Part shown: positions 36,749 to 45,106 of the stretch, in pieces
How positions within the stretch are numbered: the stretch's first letter is position 1
Layout: each line of letters opens with the position of its first letter
Assembly: GCA_045636545.1 (NCBI GenBank)
Contig: JAZTXR010000046.1
Coordinates: 9,063 to 73,062 of the forward strand
DNA: 64,000 nt
Origin: HGM04593 sp045636545
Lineage (GTDB): Bacteria > Bacteroidota > Bacteroidia > Bacteroidales > Bacteroidaceae
Direction of reading: 5' to 3'
Program-made: the position numbers and the translations under genes
Notes under the pieces: model-generated
What the model saw: the letters and a program-made list of their open reading frames with translations, nothing else
Told to the model about the DNA's origin: nothing
The model's database searches: none

Positions 36749-37120
36749 ATGCGCAGGCTGTTGATTGCGATATTTGCGGCATTCATTCTGTTTGGTATAC
36801 CGGCGGCAACTGCTTGTGTCATTGCCGACAATGCATTTTCTGTCGCAACAACGAATGTCCTTGATAAATTGATTGCTCTAATCAATGGCTATACAAAGAG
36901 GGTAGATGCTGCAGTGTCAATAGAGGAACTCGAGGCGTTGTATGCCGGGCTTGAGCAGGATATGGTCTCCTTTGCAAAGGATAATGCCGGTGAGATTGCC
37001 AAGTTTGATGCAGACCTTACTGGCAAGGCAAAGGAAAAGTATGAGGCGGAACTCTCAAAGGCCATCAGGTTGTTTAAGAGCGCTCTTGAGAAGAGGGTGA
37101 TGGAGTTCCTTGGTGAATAA
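36749..37120 (+). CDS. Small exported helical protein, paralog of the lipoprotein at 2484-2795
   Basis: The 123-residue protein has an N-terminal signal (MRRLLIAIFAAFILFGIPAATAC); the Cys could make it a lipoprotein, though the box ATAC is not ideal. The mature part is helical with SIEELEAL, a Phe/Lys segment and a Lys/Glu-rich C-terminal helix, parallel to the small lipoprotein at 2484. No known domain is recognised. It lies 23 bp after the M23/LysM gene and ends at a strong terminator, so it probably belongs to the ndk operon. Confidence 0.7.
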   Translation: MRRLLIAIFAAFILFGIPAATACVIADNAFSVATTNVLDKLIALINGYTKRVDAAVSIEELEALYAGLEQDMVSFAKDNAGEIAKFDADLTGKAKEKYEAELSKAIRLFKSALEKRVMEFLGE

Positions 37121-37133
37121 ACGGATATTCAAT

Positions 37134-37168
37134 CATTCAGCCCGGCAAGTTACTTGCCGGGCTGAATG
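37134..37168. terminator. Hairpin terminator between convergent genes
   Basis: A 16-bp perfect stem (37134-37149 with 37153-37168) with a 3-nt loop, GC-rich in the centre (AGCCCGGCAAG), is followed by a T-rich stretch. It ends the ndk operon and, on minus, the phoA operon. Confidence 0.8.
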
Positions 37169-37174
37169 TATCTA

Positions 37175-38527
37175 TTACTTCTTTTTGCCGCAGTATTTCC
37201 CTTTTAGCTTAAAGTCTATCATAATAAAGTTCCTTATTATGTTGGGGATGTCGGTATTGTCGATGACTCCGTTGAATTTGTCGGCCTCCTCGCCTATGGC
37301 GAACAGGGGAACGAAAGTGCCCGAGTGGTTGCCGCTTGCCCAAGAGACAAGAGCCTTGCGGTCAAGGTCATAGATTGCGTTGTATGCAATCTTGTTTGCA
37401 AGATCATGCGTCATATTCACGCTCTCCTCGGCATTGTGCTTGTCGCGTAATTCAACTCCCACATTCTCTTGTACCATACGTGCAACCTCACCCCAGGTAG
37501 TCTCCTTTAGACCTTTAAGCATTGCAACAAGGTTGTCTACACTGACTTTCTGCGATGCCAGTTCTTTCAGGTTCAGCTTGTACTCGCCGGTGTAGCCAAG
37601 AACTATGCCGCCGGTCTCGTGGTCGGCTGTAACGATGATGAGTGTCTCGTCCTTGTGCTTTTTGTAGAACTCGTATGCCTCCTCAATGGCTGCATTGAAA
37701 TCGAGCACCTCGTGAATCATTGTGGCGGCATCGTCGCTGTGAGAAGCGTAGTCAATTTTGCCGCCCTCGACCATCATAAAGAAACCCTCTTTCTTGCTCT
37801 TCCTGCTCAAGAAATCAATTCCGGCCTTTGTAATCTGTGCAAGTGTGAGGTCATCCTCTGCGCGGTCAATCGTGTATGGAATCTCCTCGGCAACGTTCTT
37901 CTGGTAGAGCATCATCTTCTCGGCATTCCCTGCTTTTGCCTTGTAGTCGTCATATCCGCGTGCAATTGTATAGCCTTGCTTCTCGGCTCTGCCGTAGAGG
38001 TCACTGCGCTGTTCTGCAGTGCACTTTGCATCACCGCCGGCATAGAAGTCATAGTCGGCCTTTAGCATCCACTGCGCAATCTCGTTGTAGTTGTGGCGGC
38101 TATTGTTGTGGGCATAGAATGCCGATGGGGTTGCGTGGTTTATGCACACGGTGGTTGCGATACCCACTGCCATACCGCTGTTCTTGGCTGTGAGGGCCAC
38201 GCTGTAGACATCATTGCCTTCGGCATCCTTGCCAATGCGCCCGTTGCTTGTCTTGCTGCCGGTTGAGAGTGCCGTGCCCGATGCCGCAGAGTCTGTCACT
38301 CCATTGCTTGCCGAGAAGGTTGTGACAAAGGCGCTCTCGGGGAACTGTGTGAATACCAGTTTCTGTGGGCGGCCAATTACCCCCTGCAACTCGCCCAGGT
38401 AAAGTTCTGTGGCAAGTACATGCGATGGTCCCATGCCGTCACCTATAAAATAGAATATATACTTTGGCTGTGCAAAACCAGTTGCTACAACAAGCAGCAG
38501 AAGCAGTGTTCCTAAAATGCGTTTCAT
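37175..38527 (-). CDS. phoA: Exported alkaline phosphatase
   Basis: The 450-residue periplasmic phosphomonoesterase has a signal peptide (residues 1-20), metal-binding GDGMG (29-33), nucleophile Ser80 in VTDSAASGTALSTG, and the zinc motifs SHSDDAAT, TADHETGG and GNHSG. All catalytic features of the PhoA superfamily are present. It starts 21 bp after the serpin gene on the same strand and is the last gene of the long minus-strand operon. No recognisable Pho-box was seen. Confidence 0.92.
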   Translation of the reverse strand: MKRILGTLLLLLVVATGFAQPKYIFYFIGDGMGPSHVLATELYLGELQGVIGRPQKLVFTQFPESAFVTTFSASNGVTDSAASGTALSTGSKTSNGRIGKDAEGNDVYSVALTAKNSGMAVGIATTVCINHATPSAFYAHNNSRHNYNEIAQWMLKADYDFYAGGDAKCTAEQRSDLYGRAEKQGYTIARGYDDYKAKAGNAEKMMLYQKNVAEEIPYTIDRAEDDLTLAQITKAGIDFLSRKSKKEGFFMMVEGGKIDYASHSDDAATMIHEVLDFNAAIEEAYEFYKKHKDETLIIVTADHETGGIVLGYTGEYKLNLKELASQKVSVDNLVAMLKGLKETTWGEVARMVQENVGVELRDKHNAEESVNMTHDLANKIAYNAIYDLDRKALVSWASGNHSGTFVPLFAIGEEADKFNGVIDNTDIPNIIRNFIMIDFKLKGKYCGKKK

Positions 38528-38548
38528 ATTGTCTCTGTTTTTCTTTGG

Positions 38549-39751
38549 TTACTTTATTGCAGGGTTGCCCACCTTGCCGATGAACAGCACGTTGTTATTG
38601 TTGTCTATTATAGCATATATGAAAGGGCGGTCAAAGGTCATGATTTCAATCTTTGGCGGTCTCATTGAGAGTGCTCCGGCTCTTCCCATTGTAACGGCTG
38701 CCGCCTCTGTGCCTTTCTCGTCTACATTTATATATGTCTTCTGTACGATGTCGCTGATGTAGAGCGCCTTGTCCGATATTCCGCCGAATTGCGCCTTGCT
38801 GCCAAAGGCTCTTCTAATGCAAAGGCCGGCGAGGATGGGCTTGAGGCTGCCGCTGAAATCTGTCCTGAATCTGGGCAGTGACAGTGTGAGGTTGCAGGTC
38901 TCCATAGCTTTGAGGTATGTGTCCAAATCCTTTGCAAGGTACATGGCGGCTTCGTCGCATCCCACACCCTCGTTTGGCAGTACAAGCAGCATGCTGTAGC
39001 CGCTCTCATAACGTTTGAGGGTCATGGCAAGAACATCGTCCTTATAACAGGGCTTGTTGGCACGCATCATCATCATTGGCACCTTTACTTCCTCGCCTTT
39101 CCCGGTAGTGAACTTCTGCTGTGTAGTGTTCTTCTCGCCGAATGGCTTGTTCCACTTGCCGTTGAAGTAGAGTGCGTTCAGCAGAATCATCCTGTCATTG
39201 TCATTGAAACTGTCGAGTATTGACGGTATCTTGCCGTTGGTGTTCTCCTTGCACCAGTCGTTTATGCGCTTTACGGTGCTGTCATTGAATTCTGCTCTCT
39301 CCACAAGCGCATCAAGATATTTCTTGTTTATGTCAATGAACTGCGGCTTTACATCGAAACGCTCTTTAATCCAGATTGAGTTTGCCGTCTTTACCTCGCA
39401 ATACCTGTTTCCCAGGTTGTCCAGCAGCTCCCGGCAGCGGGTATTGGCATCCTCGCCCAGTTGCATTGCATCGCAGATTTCCTGTCTTGTCTTGCCCTCG
39501 GCACCGTTGGCAATCATTGCCATGGCAAACTGTGCGCTCAATGGCGACAGGCAGATGTTCTCTTTGTCAATCTGTCTGCATGCCTCGCTCAGCAGGCTGC
39601 CCCAAAATGCACCGCTCCTTTCATTGCCTTGAACGTTTGCCGTTATATTGGCAGGCTCATTGTCAGGAGTTGCTGTGCCTGTGCTGTTCTTGGCTGTACC
39701 GCATGACATCAATGTAGCGACAAGGGTTATATATAATATCCTTTCAATCAT
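38549..39751 (-). CDS. Serpin-family lipoprotein (serine protease inhibitor)
   Basis: The 400-residue protein starts with a lipoprotein signal (lipobox LMSC, Cys17) and a short Thr/Asn linker, then a complete serpin fold. The reactive-centre hinge EKGTEAAAVT has the small residues needed for loop insertion, and the C-terminal FDRPFIYAIIDNNNN is the serpin signature. This suggests a true inhibitor, probably displayed on the outer membrane or in the periplasm. The reactive bond is likely within TMGRAGALSM. Its ATG is 1 bp from the rseP stop, so it is co-transcribed with rseP. Confidence 0.92.
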   Translation of the reverse strand: MIERILYITLVATLMSCGTAKNSTGTATPDNEPANITANVQGNERSGAFWGSLLSEACRQIDKENICLSPLSAQFAMAMIANGAEGKTRQEICDAMQLGEDANTRCRELLDNLGNRYCEVKTANSIWIKERFDVKPQFIDINKKYLDALVERAEFNDSTVKRINDWCKENTNGKIPSILDSFNDNDRMILLNALYFNGKWNKPFGEKNTTQQKFTTGKGEEVKVPMMMMRANKPCYKDDVLAMTLKRYESGYSMLLVLPNEGVGCDEAAMYLAKDLDTYLKAMETCNLTLSLPRFRTDFSGSLKPILAGLCIRRAFGSKAQFGGISDKALYISDIVQKTYINVDEKGTEAAAVTMGRAGALSMRPPKIEIMTFDRPFIYAIIDNNNNVLFIGKVGNPAIK

Positions 39752-39752
39752 G

Positions 39753-41090
39753 TCAGAACACGAATTTCATCAGGTCATTGTATGTCGCCAACACGAACAG
39801 GCCAAGGAGAAGAATCATGCCTGTCATCTGTGCGCGCTCCATGAACTTGTCGCTTGGCTGTTTGCCGGTGATTATCTCAAAGAGCAGGAATATTGCATGG
39901 CCGCCGTCGAGTGCAGGGATGGGCAGGATGTTCATGAAGGCAAGTATGATTGAGATGAACGCTGTCATCAACCAGAACTCATGCCAATCCCAGCTTGCGG
40001 GGAACAGGCTGCCAATTGAGGCGAACATACCCACCGATTTTGCGCCGTCGCTGGTGAATACATATTTGAAGTCGCTCACATAGCCACGGAGAACATCGAA
40101 CCCGAATGATATGCCGGCGGGGAATGATGCAAAGAAACCATAATCGCTGTGCACGAGCGGGTAGTCGTTCAGTACGGGCATAAGACCCACGATGAATGTG
40201 CTGTTAACACTCACTGGCAGTGTGATGGCGCTGTCGCGCATCACCTCGATGTCAAAGTCTTGCTTGTTCTGTTCCTTCAGGTCGGCAAGCGCTTTTCTGA
40301 AGTCGGTCCAGCTGTCAATGCCCTTTCCGTCGACCGAGAGAATCCTGTCGCCCTTGGCAATGCCAGCTACAGCACCGGCGCTGTTTACATCAATGCTGTC
40401 AATGACGGGCAATACCCTCTCCTGCAGGAACAGGCCGCCCCTGTTCATGTTCAGCAGTCCCAGGGTGTCGGGTATTGCTATCGTAACTTCCTTGCCGTCG
40501 CGCAGCACGGTAACCTCCTTGGCGTTGCATATATCGCGGAAGATGTTGGTCGCGCGCACCTTGTCATGGTAGAGCTTGTGCAGCTCCTCGCCATCGGCCT
40601 TTGTGAGGATATCGCCATTGCGGAAACCAATCTCCTGTGCTGTCCCGTTGAATACAAGACCGTTCTTCATCGTGTGCAGGTCGGTATGCGATTCGCCCCA
40701 TGTGAACAGCACCATTGCATAGATGAAAATGGCAAGTATAAGGTTGAACATTACACCGCCCACAATGATGAGCAGTCGCTGCCATGCCGGCTTAGAGCGG
40801 TATTCCCATGCCTCGGCGGGCTTGTTCATCTGCTCGGTATCCATTGACTCGTCAATCATGCCTGCAATCTTGCAGTAGCCACCAAGTGGAATCCAGCCAA
40901 TGCCGTACTCTGTTTCGCTGTTCTTGGGTTTCCATTTGAAGAGCGAGAATTTCCAGTCGAAGAAGAGGTAGAACTTCTCGACCCTTACCTTGAAGAGTCT
41001 TGCAAAAAGAAAGTGACCGAACTCATGAATAAGCACCAGCAGGCTCAATGCCAGAATGAGCTGCAGTGCGCGTACCAAAAATATTTCCAT
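39753..41090 (-). CDS. rseP: Site-2 intramembrane metalloprotease RseP
   Basis: The 445-residue polytopic protease has HEFGH at residues 22-26 in TM1, PDZ-like domains in the periplasmic loop (about 190-330, with AGIAKGDRILSVDGKGIDSW) and NILPIPALDGGH in the third TM, supplying the metal-binding Asp. In E. coli it cleaves the anti-sigma factor RseA and signal peptides. It follows dxr after a palindrome-rich 144-bp gap and is directly joined to the serpin gene. Confidence 0.93.
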   Translation of the reverse strand: MEIFLVRALQLILALSLLVLIHEFGHFLFARLFKVRVEKFYLFFDWKFSLFKWKPKNSETEYGIGWIPLGGYCKIAGMIDESMDTEQMNKPAEAWEYRSKPAWQRLLIIVGGVMFNLILAIFIYAMVLFTWGESHTDLHTMKNGLVFNGTAQEIGFRNGDILTKADGEELHKLYHDKVRATNIFRDICNAKEVTVLRDGKEVTIAIPDTLGLLNMNRGGLFLQERVLPVIDSIDVNSAGAVAGIAKGDRILSVDGKGIDSWTDFRKALADLKEQNKQDFDIEVMRDSAITLPVSVNSTFIVGLMPVLNDYPLVHSDYGFFASFPAGISFGFDVLRGYVSDFKYVFTSDGAKSVGMFASIGSLFPASWDWHEFWLMTAFISIILAFMNILPIPALDGGHAIFLLFEIITGKQPSDKFMERAQMTGMILLLGLFVLATYNDLMKFVF

Positions 41091-41133
41091 AGTGTATTGT
41101 ATGTTTTTTAGTTTTCTTGTTTTCCGCTTTAAT

Positions 41134-41214
41134 CACACTCCGTGTGCTTGAAACTTGGCTGCGCTCGCGGTAAAACACTAAAGCAAGCTTTGTGTTTTGC
41201 TCACTTGCACAAGT
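41134..41214. repeat. Palindrome-rich spacer between dxr and rseP
   Basis: Three hairpins lie in a row: CACAC/GTGTG (41134-41146), a 12-bp stem with one bulge (41172-41178 with 41092-style complement at 41192-41198, plus 41180-41184 with 41187-41191), and ACTTG/CAAGT (41203-41214). None has a terminator T run in the direction of transcription. It may be an mRNA processing or attenuation site within the operon. Confidence 0.45.
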
Positions 41215-41234
41215 TTTAACCTTTTGACCTTTCT

Positions 41235-42395
41235 TTAAATCCATTCGTTTACCATAGCCCTTATCTCCCTGTCTGTCTCAAGGTAGTCGTCGAGCGTGGG
41301 TTTCAGTATGTAGGTAGCCTTTTCCATGGCGCGTTCAATGAGCTTGGGCATGTCGGTGAACTTTATGCGCTCCTCAAGGAATGCCGCCACGCACACCTCG
41401 TTTGCGGCATTTACCACGCAGGGTATGTTTCCGCCCTCGGCCAGCGCTGTATATGCGTGGCGCAGGTTGGGGAAGAGGTCAAGGTCGGGCTTTTCGAACG
41501 TCAGCTCCTTCAAGGTGTTCCAGTCAATGCGGTCGAACGATGATGAGAGACGTGTGGGGTAGGTGAGTGCATACATAATAGGTAGGCGCATGTCGGGCGT
41601 GCCGAGCTGTGCCTTTATGGCGCCGTCGGCAAACTGCACCATCGAGTGAATGACCGATTGCGGGTGCACCACCACCTCAATGTCCTCGGCTCCCACACCA
41701 AAGAGCCACTTTGCCTCCATTACCTCGAAACCCTTGTTCATCATGGATGCCGAGTCTATGGTTATCTTGGCGCCCATGCTCCAGTTGGGGTGCTTGAGTG
41801 CCTGCTGCACGGTGACATGCTCCAGCTGCTCCTTCCTGAAAGTGCGGAACGGGCCACCCGATGCGGTGAGGATGAGCTTCTCCACCTTGTTGTTCATCTC
41901 GCCGGCAAGGCATTGGAATATTGCCGAGTGCTCCGAGTCTACAGGCAGGATGGGGGTTTGGTGCTTCATTGCCAGTTCGTTTATCATCTCGCCGGCAACC
42001 ACCATTGTCTCCTTGTTTGCAAGTGCAATTGCCTTGCCCGCCTTGATGGCGTTGATTGTGGGGCGCAGGCCCGAGAATCCCACCATTGCGGTAACCACAA
42101 TGTCAATTGGCTTGGACTCCACAATCTGGCATATTGACTCATAGCCGCCATATACCTTTATGGGCAGGTCGGCCAGTGCCTCCTTCAGTCTGGGGTATTT
42201 GCTCTCGTCGGCAATGACCACGGCCTCGGGCAGGAACTTGCGTGCCTGCTGTATCAGTTCGTCTACGCGTGTGTTCGCTGTTATTGCATATACCTCGAAC
42301 TTGTCGGGATGCTCCTCTACCACCTGCAGTGTCTGTGTGCCAATGGAACCTGTTGAGCCCAGGATGGCGATAGTCCTTTTCTTTATCTCACTCAT
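41235..42395 (-). CDS. dxr: 1-deoxy-D-xylulose 5-phosphate reductoisomerase
   Basis: Dxr makes methylerythritol 4-phosphate, the step before IspD. The 386-residue protein has the NADPH motif AILGSTGSIGTQTL, ALANKETMVVAGE, LPVDSEHSAIFQCL, the flexible loop ASGGPFR and NWSMGAKITIDSASMMNKG with metal ligands. Length is normal. It lies in the murA-rimM-M23-dxr-rseP order common to Bacteroidales. Confidence 0.97.
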   Translation of the reverse strand: MSEIKKRTIAILGSTGSIGTQTLQVVEEHPDKFEVYAITANTRVDELIQQARKFLPEAVVIADESKYPRLKEALADLPIKVYGGYESICQIVESKPIDIVVTAMVGFSGLRPTINAIKAGKAIALANKETMVVAGEMINELAMKHQTPILPVDSEHSAIFQCLAGEMNNKVEKLILTASGGPFRTFRKEQLEHVTVQQALKHPNWSMGAKITIDSASMMNKGFEVMEAKWLFGVGAEDIEVVVHPQSVIHSMVQFADGAIKAQLGTPDMRLPIMYALTYPTRLSSSFDRIDWNTLKELTFEKPDLDLFPNLRHAYTALAEGGNIPCVVNAANEVCVAAFLEERIKFTDMPKLIERAMEKATYILKPTLDDYLETDREIRAMVNEWI

Positions 42396-42409
42396 AGTTA
42401 TTTGTCATT

Positions 42410-43267
42410 TTAGAATGCAATGTATATGTTAGGGTCGAGCGGCTTGCTCCTGTGCCACAGCTCCAGGTGCAGGAACTCTTTCTTCTTTCCGTTTTCCCTG
42501 CCTGAACCGTCGCTCAATGTGCCAATAACCTCGCCGCCATAGACCTTGTCGCCCACCTGCTTGAGCAGGCGATAGCAGTTGCGGTATATTGAAATGAGGT
42601 TCTCGCGGTGCTGCAGGGCTATGGTATAGCCGTCATTGGCAGTGTAGTCGCTGAACACTACAATTCCGTCATGTATGGCTACGATATTCTCTCCTGTCGC
42701 CTCGGCAATGTCAACGCCGTAGTGGCCGGTGGCGGGGTCGAATGTCCTTATTATCTCGCCTTTGGTGGGGCGGAACAGGTTCAGCTCCTGCAAAGCGGCA
42801 ACGCTGGCTGCCTGTGATGTCAGGTTATACCTCTCGCGCTCTTCCCATTTTTTCATGAACTCGGCCTCCAGCCCGGTTGTCTCTATTGAGAAATCCTTGT
42901 TGGATACCGGTTGCGGTGAGTTCTTGAGCGAGTCGAGAGTGATGTCGCCGTTCATTATTGCGCGTATGTTCGCAAGGTAGGCATCCTGCTTCTCAATCTC
43001 GTGCATCAGTGAGTCTACACGCAGGCTGTTGGTGACAATCTTGTCCTTCTCGCCCTTGTTTACATATCCCGGCAGCATACTGCCCAGCGGGGTATATATG
43101 GCTACAAGATACAACACCCATGCAACGAGCAGGAACGCGATGAAGAGTGAGAGTATCATAAATATCGGCGATACGTTGAAGCCGTGCATATCCTCCGGCT
43201 TGTTCTCGTTGTGTATTGTCAGGCGGTACTTGCGTAGGAGCCTGCTTCCGAAACCTCTTTTTTTCAT
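42410..43267 (-). CDS. M23/LytM-domain membrane-anchored protein, possibly degenerate
   Basis: The 285-residue protein has a basic cytosolic N-terminal end, one transmembrane helix (about 33-60), a periplasmic helical region (about 75-160) and a C-terminal LytM domain. The first zinc motif HYGVD is present, but where active enzymes have HxH (S-H-L-H-F-E) this one reads EFLHLELW, so the first His is Phe. That could make it a non-catalytic regulator of other hydrolases, as for EnvC or NlpD. It is encoded between rimM and dxr with 13-14 bp gaps. Confidence 0.88.
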   Translation of the reverse strand: MKKRGFGSRLLRKYRLTIHNENKPEDMHGFNVSPIFMILSLFIAFLLVAWVLYLVAIYTPLGSMLPGYVNKGEKDKIVTNSLRVDSLMHEIEKQDAYLANIRAIMNGDITLDSLKNSPQPVSNKDFSIETTGLEAEFMKKWEERERYNLTSQAASVAALQELNLFRPTKGEIIRTFDPATGHYGVDIAEATGENIVAIHDGIVVFSDYTANDGYTIALQHRENLISIYRNCYRLLKQVGDKVYGGEVIGTLSDGSGRENGKKKEFLHLELWHRSKPLDPNIYIAF

Positions 43268-43280
43268 ATTCTATCTTCTG

Positions 43281-43790
43281 TTAAAGGGAAACCAATCCCT
43301 GTGGCAGGTCGAAGATTATTGTCTGTCCGTCGTGGTCAATGTCGGCAATGAACTCCTCCTGTGCGGGAATCAATATCTCCTCGCCGTCATTCTCCACCAC
43401 AAACAGTGTGTTGATGGTGCTGTCATCAATCTCCACAATCTCACCAATGTGTCCCAATGTCCTGTCGGTAGCGGTGAAGCCGATGAAGTAACCCAGGGAG
43501 AGCTCCTCGCTCTCCTCCACCCATTTGCGCGGAATGAAGGCCTCGCGGTTGGTGAGGTAGCGCACCTCCTCGGCGTTCTCCATGCGCTCGACCTTTACAA
43601 TGAGCGTGTCATTGCTCTTTGGGCGTACCGATTCAAAGAAGAACGGTACCAGTATGCCGTCAATGTCGCAGGCGACAAAGTCGCAGCCGTCGCCAAGTGC
43701 AAAGGTGTCGCCCTGCAAACCAATCTCTCCTTTTGTGCCGTGTGGCTTCAGAAACTTGCCGAAGTACACGAAATCCTCTTTCTTGAGCAT
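43281..43790 (-). CDS. rimM: 16S rRNA processing protein RimM
   Basis: RimM assists 30S subunit maturation. The 169-residue protein has the N-terminal RimM barrel (FVYFGKFLKPHGTKGEIGLQ) and a PRC-barrel C-terminal domain (LGHIGEIVEIDDSTINTLFVV). It lies 3 bp after murA on the minus strand. Confidence 0.93.
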   Translation of the reverse strand: MLKKEDFVYFGKFLKPHGTKGEIGLQGDTFALGDGCDFVACDIDGILVPFFFESVRPKSNDTLIVKVERMENAEEVRYLTNREAFIPRKWVEESEELSLGYFIGFTATDRTLGHIGEIVEIDDSTINTLFVVENDGEEILIPAQEEFIADIDHDGQTIIFDLPQGLVSL

Positions 43791-43793
43791 ATC

Positions 43794-45098
43794 TTATGAA
43801 CGTGTTATCTTTGCGCCAATCAGGTTCAGTCTCTCCTCAAGGTTCTGGTAGCCCCTGTCAATCTGCTCTATGTTGTCGATGCGGCTCACACCATCGGCGC
43901 TCATCGCTGCAATGAGCAGGGCAATGCCGGCCCTGATGTCGGGCGAGCTCATTGAGCGTGGCTTCAGCGTGAAACGTCTGTCATGCCCGATGACAACGGC
44001 GCGGTGCGGGTCGCAGAGGATAATCTGTGCTCCCATGTCAATGAGCTTGTCAACAAAGAACAGGCGGCTCTCGAACATCTTCTGGTGGATGAGCACGCTG
44101 CCTTTCGCCTGTATCGCGGTCACCAGCAACACGCTCAGAAGGTCGGGTGTTAGACCCGGCCAGGGTGCATCGCTGATGTTCATTATGGAGCCGTCGATGA
44201 ACGAGTCGATCTCGTAGTGCTCCTGTGCGGGAATGTATATGTCATCGCCTCTCTGCTCGAACTTTATGCCCAGGCGGCGGAAACTCTCGGGTATGATGCC
44301 CAGGTTCTCGAACGATACGTTCTTTATGGTCAGCTCGCTCTGTGTCATTGCTGCCATGCCGATGAAACTGCCCACCTCAATCATGTCGGGCAGTGCGCGG
44401 TGTGTGCAGCCGCCAAGCTCCTTCACGCCCTCGATGGTCAACAGGTTGCTGGCTATGCCCGAAATCCTTGCGCCCATCTTGTTCAGCATCCTGCACAGTT
44501 GCTGTATGTATGGCTCACAGGCGGCATTGTAGATGGTTGTCGTTCCCTCGGCAAGCACGGCTGCCATAATGATGTTTGCGGTACCTGTCACCGAGGCCTC
44601 GTCGAGCAGCATGGAGCAGCCCTTGAGCTTCTCTGCCTGCATGCGGTACACCCTCTTCTCTGTGTCGAAAGAGAACTGTGCGCCAAGCTTCTGCAGGCCT
44701 ATGATGTGTGTGTCCAGTCGGCGGCGGCCAATCTTGTCACCGCCGGGTTCCGACATAGTGGCCTTGCCGTATCGTCCAATGAGCGGTCCAATGAACATTA
44801 CCGAACCGCGCAGCCTTGAACAGCCGTTTATGTACTCCTCGCTCTCGATGTAGTCGAGGTTTATGTTGTCGGCCTGGAATGTGAAACAGCCAACACCGTT
44901 GCGTGTCACTGAAACGCCCATGTTGATGAGCTGGTTTATGAGGTTGTTCACGTCGGCAATGTCGGGGATGTTCTCGATTGTCACCTTCTCGCTCGTGAGC
45001 AGGGTGGCGCATATCTCCTGTAGCACCTCGTTCTTTGCTCCCTGCGGTGTAATCTCGCCGTACAGTTTGTGTCCGCCCTCTATAATGAATGAAGCCAT
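43794..45098 (-). CDS. murA: UDP-N-acetylglucosamine 1-carboxyvinyltransferase MurA (Asp variant)
   Basis: MurA adds enolpyruvate to UDP-GlcNAc, the first committed step of peptidoglycan synthesis. The 434-residue protein has the EPSP-synthase fold, GAKNEVLQEI at the start (Lys22 equivalent) and the active loop PGGDKIGRRRLDTH. At residue 121 (codon 44738-44736, GAC) it has Asp where E. coli MurA has Cys115. Other bacteria with this change are naturally insensitive to fosfomycin, so the same is expected here. It sits between DUF4290 and rimM. Confidence 0.96.
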   Translation of the reverse strand: MASFIIEGGHKLYGEITPQGAKNEVLQEICATLLTSEKVTIENIPDIADVNNLINQLINMGVSVTRNGVGCFTFQADNINLDYIESEEYINGCSRLRGSVMFIGPLIGRYGKATMSEPGGDKIGRRRLDTHIIGLQKLGAQFSFDTEKRVYRMQAEKLKGCSMLLDEASVTGTANIIMAAVLAEGTTTIYNAACEPYIQQLCRMLNKMGARISGIASNLLTIEGVKELGGCTHRALPDMIEVGSFIGMAAMTQSELTIKNVSFENLGIIPESFRRLGIKFEQRGDDIYIPAQEHYEIDSFIDGSIMNISDAPWPGLTPDLLSVLLVTAIQAKGSVLIHQKMFESRLFFVDKLIDMGAQIILCDPHRAVVIGHDRRFTLKPRSMSSPDIRAGIALLIAAMSADGVSRIDNIEQIDRGYQNLEERLNLIGAKITRS

Positions 45099-45106
45099 AG
45101 TCTCCT

